Source: Acidobacteria bacterium Ga0074141
Lineage (GTDB): Bacteria; Acidobacteriota; Blastocatellia; Pyrinomonadales; Pyrinomonadaceae
Direction: 5' to 3'
DNA length: 64,000 bases
NCBI GenBank assembly: GCA_001464665.1
Contig: LNDP01000024.1
Span: 620,001 to 684,000 of the forward strand
Shown here: one piece after another, positions 60,540-64,000 of the stretch
How the letters are laid out: the number at the start of each line of letters is the position of its first letter
How positions within the stretch are numbered: position 1 is the stretch's first letter
Notes under the pieces: model-generated
What the model saw: only the letters and a program-made list of their open reading frames with translations
The model's database searches: none
What the model was told of the DNA's origin: nothing
Program-made: the position numbers and the translations under genes

Positions 60540-62057
60540 CTATATCCTCCGCCTGCTGCTACGCGAGAGCCGCATCGCTTCTTCAAGCTCACGAAGGCTT
60601 CCGGCAAGTTTTAGCAACTCGCGTTTATCGGTCGGCTCGCCGTGGAAGATGTCCTCGCATTTCTGCATTAGCGTTCCGACATCGCCGGCGTCGCGGCCGG
60701 TGCGTTCGGCGATCATCGCGGCGAGTTCTTTCCGCGAGGTCGTCGTATTATCAACACCAAAATGCCTTGCGGCCCGCCGGCGGAAATCGCCGTAGATATT
60801 CTCCATCGCGAGGTCGAACGCCTTCGTCCGCTGCTGCAGCTCGGCCATTGCGCCGACGTATTCGAGCTTCGAAAGCCGATCCGGATCAGGAGCCGGAACC
60901 GGCCGGGCAAACCGACGGCTTCGCGAATAGACGACAAAAAGCCCGAGCACTGTTAGCTGCAAAAGTATGGCGATCACCGGCGTCCCGGCGAAATATTCAA
61001 AGACGCGATTGTTCCCAGAGCCGTAGCCGTGATGGTATTCGTTAAAGGCGATGAGCCCGCCGCGTGCGGTCGCGAGATTGACGGCAAATTGGGCATTGTC
61101 CGCGGCAGTAATGCCGCCATTAGCGACGACATACGGGTCGCCCACGTAAACGATCTCGCCTTCGCCATAAGGAAAATCGACGACGAACGCCCGGCCCGAA
61201 GCCGTCACGTGAACAAAAGGCGCCGTGAACCATGTCTTTGCATCGTCTGGCGGCGGTTCGTCGGACTGCTCGGGTGATTCGCTCGGCGGTGATTCGGCCG
61301 CGACGGGCGGCGGAGGCGGTGCCGAATTGGCGTCGTTGTCCGGTTCCGCTGTGTAAAAATCGAACGGCGTCGGTTCCGGCGTCGGCCCCGAATTAGAATC
61401 CGAACCCGTGCCGGTATTTGCCGGTGCCTCGTAAGTTTCGCCCTCGTAACTCTCGTCGCTTTCTGCATCGATCGCGGCTACCGGTGCCCGCGTGACCTCG
61501 GCCGCCGAAGCGAAACGCGAGGGCTGAATAGCATTTACCCCGCGGGTCAAAAGGCTTGGCAAGTTAGGCCGGTAAGCCGGAGTTGCGGCCGTCATCTGCG
61601 CCGGATTTGCCGGATCGACCGAGAGGATTCCGGCGTCCGCTCCGGGCTTCGCCTCAAGCGTCCAGCCGAGCGAGGTCGTCAGCAATTGCTTTGGCGGCTC
61701 GCGGTCGATGATGACAAGCCGCCCGCCGCTCGAGACCCAGCTAAGTATCATCGAGGCGTCGTCTTCGCTGACTTCGCGGCGAAACGGCCCGATCATAACG
61801 AGCGTTGCGGGCTGTTGCCGCGTTTCGGTGAGGAGCTCGGCCGGCGGCCGCTGCCACCGCGTCACCTCGCGGCCGGTCTCGGCAAGAAGCGTGTAGAAGG
61901 CCTTCGTGCCGGTCGCTCCCGGGTGATAGGTCGAGCGGATCGGGGTCATTTCCTTATCCGGTTCGCGGACCTTTTGGACGTACGAAACGGCGTTCAGCCC
62001 GACCATCAGAAGGCCGAGCACGAGAAGAGCAAGCACGATGAAAAGCCTTTGCTTCAT
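60540..62057 (-). CDS. DUF4350 membrane protein
   Basis: 505 residues from the ATG at 62057. N-terminal membrane helix (LFIVLALLVLGLLMVGLNAV), a DUF4350 domain (about 35-155; YHPGATGTKAFYTLLAETGREVTRWQRPPAEL, SWVSSGGRLVIID in parts), a long acidic Pro/Ser/Asn linker (about 225-310), a second soluble part and a second membrane helix (PVIAILLQLTVLGLFVVYS). The C-terminal cytosolic part is helical (ELRR-rich). Function unknown; genes of this type regularly accompany MoxR and DUF4129. It ends within the start region of the TauE/SafE gene. Confidence 0.86.
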   Translation of the reverse strand: MKQRLFIVLALLVLGLLMVGLNAVSYVQKVREPDKEMTPIRSTYHPGATGTKAFYTLLAETGREVTRWQRPPAELLTETRQQPATLVMIGPFRREVSEDDASMILSWVSSGGRLVIIDREPPKQLLTTSLGWTLEAKPGADAGILSVDPANPAQMTAATPAYRPNLPSLLTRGVNAIQPSRFASAAEVTRAPVAAIDAESDESYEGETYEAPANTGTGSDSNSGPTPEPTPFDFYTAEPDNDANSAPPPPPVAAESPPSESPEQSDEPPPDDAKTWFTAPFVHVTASGRAFVVDFPYGEGEIVYVGDPYVVANGGITAADNAQFAVNLATARGGLIAFNEYHHGYGSGNNRVFEYFAGTPVIAILLQLTVLGLFVVYSRSRRFARPVPAPDPDRLSKLEYVGAMAELQQRTKAFDLAMENIYGDFRRRAARHFGVDNTTTSRKELAAMIAERTGRDAGDVGTLMQKCEDIFHGEPTDKRELLKLAGSLRELEEAMRLSRSSRRRI

Positions 62058-62062
62058 TGCCC

Positions 62063-63103
62063 TCAGGTCTGCCGGATCGTCTCCCTTGCTTCGGTGCTGA
62101 ATGCGGTCCAGGCACTGCCATCGGCACCGCCCGAACCATACCATGCCCGTTCAAAAATACCGGTCAGCCCCTGCATCCGCCGATGAATTTCGGCCTCGCG
62201 GCGAAGGTCGCGGAGGTAATCGCGATTTGTTTTGTGGCGGGCGAGCCCGATCAACCGTCGGTCGCTCAGCTCGCAAAGAAGCGCGATGTAGCCCTTGCGG
62301 ATCGCACCGCGATGGTCGCCTTTCGCGGCCAGTGCCTCGGCCTCGGCGAGCAGGTCATTGGCTGTCATGTCTTCACCGATGGTCTCGCCGAGAATTACGC
62401 GTTCGCCGTCCTTTTCACGCTTTCGCCGACGGAGCTTCGGGAAGATCACCGGAGCAAGCCGGTAAAGCCCGTAGGCGATCGCGGCGACCGCCGCACCGAT
62501 AACGAGCACCTGAAGCACCATCGCCAGCACTGGCGAACCCGAAACGCTCGGCCGCGGCCCGCCGCTCGGCAGCAGTCCCATTAGCCATTCAATGAACTCA
62601 CGGATCAGCCTCTGCAGCCAACTCTCCTCATCGCCCGAGGGCTTTTGAAACTCCTCGCGGTTGAGGATCTCGGCGAGCTTTCGCTTTTCCTCGTCCTTTG
62701 ACCGCTCGGTCTCAGCGGCCTTTTCGATCTCTTTTAGCTTCCAAAGTGCGGCGGAAAGTGTCTGCTCGATCTCCTCGGCAATGACGGCCCGCGAGCGGCG
62801 GTCGGCCGCAGATTCGTATTCCTTTAGCAGCTCATGAAGCCGAGCGTGTGAGAATTTCTCTTTGCCGAAGCCGGAATCAACGTCAAGCTCGGGCGGCAAG
62901 AGCCGCCGCATCTCGGCAATGCACTCTTTCTCATATTCGGAGTAACCATCTTCGCCGTCGCGGATCTCGCTGATAATGTCGATCGCGTGGTCGTGGGCCT
63001 CATCGACCGCTTCGCGATATTCGGCAAGGCTCATCCCGCTCGCCGCGGCGGCAAGTGAGATCAGCAAAATAGCGATGAACGGTAAACGAGTTCGCATCTT
63101 CAC
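62063..63103 (-). CDS. DUF4129 membrane protein
   Basis: 346 residues. Signal peptide PFIAILLISLAAAASGMS, long charged helical region (20-180), one membrane helix (about 192-215), then a cytosolic DUF4129 domain with ANDLLAEAEALAAKGDHRGAIRKGYIALLCEL and RHKTNRDYLRDLR (in parts). DUF4129 commonly lies C-terminal to transglutaminase or beside MoxR. It overlaps the upstream membrane-protein gene by 4 bp (ATGA) and ends 5 bp before the DUF4350 start. Confidence 0.87.
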   Translation of the reverse strand: MKMRTRLPFIAILLISLAAAASGMSLAEYREAVDEAHDHAIDIISEIRDGEDGYSEYEKECIAEMRRLLPPELDVDSGFGKEKFSHARLHELLKEYESAADRRSRAVIAEEIEQTLSAALWKLKEIEKAAETERSKDEEKRKLAEILNREEFQKPSGDEESWLQRLIREFIEWLMGLLPSGGPRPSVSGSPVLAMVLQVLVIGAAVAAIAYGLYRLAPVIFPKLRRRKREKDGERVILGETIGEDMTANDLLAEAEALAAKGDHRGAIRKGYIALLCELSDRRLIGLARHKTNRDYLRDLRREAEIHRRMQGLTGIFERAWYGSGGADGSAWTAFSTEARETIRQT

Positions 63104-64000
63104 TTGAGCCCGAGCGTGGTAAAGCCCGGCGAGTTTTGCGCCGCGGCCGCGACGCCCTTCGGCTCGGCCCTTGCCCCGAGAGCGGGCTGCAGCGGGTTGA
63201 GATATTGATCGGGCACGTCCGGTATCTCGCCGAGCCGGCGGTTAGCCATCAGCTCGATATCGTAGCCCTCAAGCCGCACCCGCTGATCAACATAAAGTAA
63301 ACACAGGCCGATCATCCAGACCGGCGTCAGCACAATAAGGCTCGCCTGCCAGATAAGCTGCGAGGCGATCTCAAACCAGGCGGGCGTGACCGCCTCGGCA
63401 AAAGGGCCGAAGTCGATACCGGCGATCCAGGCGTACCATATCAGCGGAATATAGAGCACGGCCAGTGCGGAATATGTGGCGACGGTCGTGAACCCGAGCA
63501 GAGCGGCGAATCGGAGCGATGTGCCGTTGGCAAGATTGACACTTCGGCCGATCGACGAAAAAACGCCTTCGTCCTCGACCAGCATCACCTGCGGCACATA
63601 GGCAAAGCGGCATGCGACGAACGAGAACGCAATAAAGACCGTAACTATCGCCCCGATGGCAGCGATCACGCTAATGACCGCGATCACCGAAGGCACACTC
63701 GCAAATGCCATCGACAAAAGCCCAAGCACCATTAGCCAGACGAATGTGCCGACGAAAACAATAACGAACCCGATGGCCGAGAGCACCGAGACAATTATCG
63801 CCGAGGCGACCGCGAGGCCGGAGAAGCGGCTCCATGCGTTTCGATAAGTATCGGCAAAGGTGATCGGCTCGCCGTGGAGCAGGTGGCGAACAAAGTTGCG
63901 CGAGGCTCCGCCCATTACGACCAGAGTCGCGACCGTTTGTGTGAACCAGATGGCGAGTGCTCCGACAAACGAGAACGCGGCGAAAGCCCCGGATTCGAAT
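63100..64000 (-). CDS. polytopic membrane protein (5' end outside window)
   Basis: At least 300 residues. The frame stays open past the ATG at 63915 to the window edge and that part encodes another membrane helix (FVGALAIWFTQTVATLVVMG), so the true start lies beyond 64000. At least six membrane helices, with GRSVNLANGTSLRFAALLGFTTVA and CRFAYVPQVMLVEDEGVFSSIGRS segments typical of glycerophosphodiester-phosphodiesterase-type/DUF975-like membrane domains; family uncertain. A soluble Pro/Ala tail ends it. First gene seen of the MoxR-type operon. Confidence 0.75.
   Translation of the reverse strand, partial: FESGAFAAFSFVGALAIWFTQTVATLVVMGGASRNFVRHLLHGEPITFADTYRNAWSRFSGLAVASAIIVSVLSAIGFVIVFVGTFVWLMVLGLLSMAFASVPSVIAVISVIAAIGAIVTVFIAFSFVACRFAYVPQVMLVEDEGVFSSIGRSVNLANGTSLRFAALLGFTTVATYSALAVLYIPLIWYAWIAGIDFGPFAEAVTPAWFEIASQLIWQASLIVLTPVWMIGLCLLYVDQRVRLEGYDIELMANRRLGEIPDVPDQYLNPLQPALGARAEPKGVAAAAQNSPGFTTLGLK

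Overview
The window is about 60% GC, gene-dense, and comes from a diderm, aerobic, heterotrophic bacterium. It has LPS genes (lpxI, waaA), outer-membrane TonB-dependent uptake, Fe/Mn superoxide dismutase, gluconeogenesis genes, F0 ATP synthase genes and many secreted peptidases. The combination of families (DUF4129/DUF4350/MoxR cluster, M16 and M28 secreted peptidases, NtrC-type regulators, Asn/Ala-rich lipoproteins) suggests Acidobacteriota, perhaps Blastocatellia/Pyrinomonadales. That placement is inference from gene content; no rRNA is present. I found no tRNA, rRNA, CRISPR array, IS element or prophage.

Layout. 1-5.7 kb: end of a TonB receptor, ferredoxin fdxA, the gluconeogenic pair glpX-ppsA, a DUF2085 membrane protein and a small hypothetical. 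5.7-18 kb: secreted proteins and peptidases (S8, M28, M16) with rsmI, lpxI, a ParE/RelE-type toxin-antitoxin pair, lipA and sod. The secreted RN-rich protein at 7.4 kb lies behind a near-consensus sigma-54 promoter. 18-26.5 kb: ferredoxin, thioesterase, GxxExxY protein, hydrolase, TonB_C protein, STT3-like membrane protein, lipoprotein, AI-2E transporter, purF. 26.6-32.2 kb (minus): molybdopterin formate dehydrogenase-like enzyme, fdhD, fumarylacetoacetase and an unknown protein. 32.4-39.6 kb: ruvC, an SH3-like protein, psuG, lepB, rnc, a secreted protein, and a penicillin-binding protein with long polycationic tails. 39.8-46.8 kb: a histidine kinase/NtrC regulator pair, a four-helix-bundle (S23-type) protein, membrane proteins and a glycosyltransferase. 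46.8-54.7 kb: a secreted glucan-water-dikinase-like protein, lipoprotein, efp, waaA, GT21-like transferase and LCAT-like lipase. 54.7-58.8 kb: atpZ-, atpI-, atpB- and atpE-type genes without the F1 genes, then a predicted pseudokinase. 58.8-64 kb (minus): MoxR, TauE/SafE, DUF4350, DUF4129 and a membrane protein running off the end.

The most unusual signal is a family of ten intercistronic elements (A-J in the findings). Each consists of arrays of very short tandem words (period 7, 8 or 9 bp), usually facing a second array of reverse-complement words across a short spacer. All ten sit directly behind a stop codon and between two co-directional genes. The words differ from locus to locus while the architecture is kept, and in several cases the first repeat word supplies the stop codon of the upstream gene. 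An S23/IVP-type gene is bracketed by two such elements and a GxxExxY gene abuts another. I do not know a described name for this class.

No stretch longer than about 300 bp lacks a gene. The largest gaps (18904-19195, 42813-43092, 37389-37638, 56621-56856, 7146-7369, 49295-49508) are filled by these repeat elements, terminators or leader structures as annotated.
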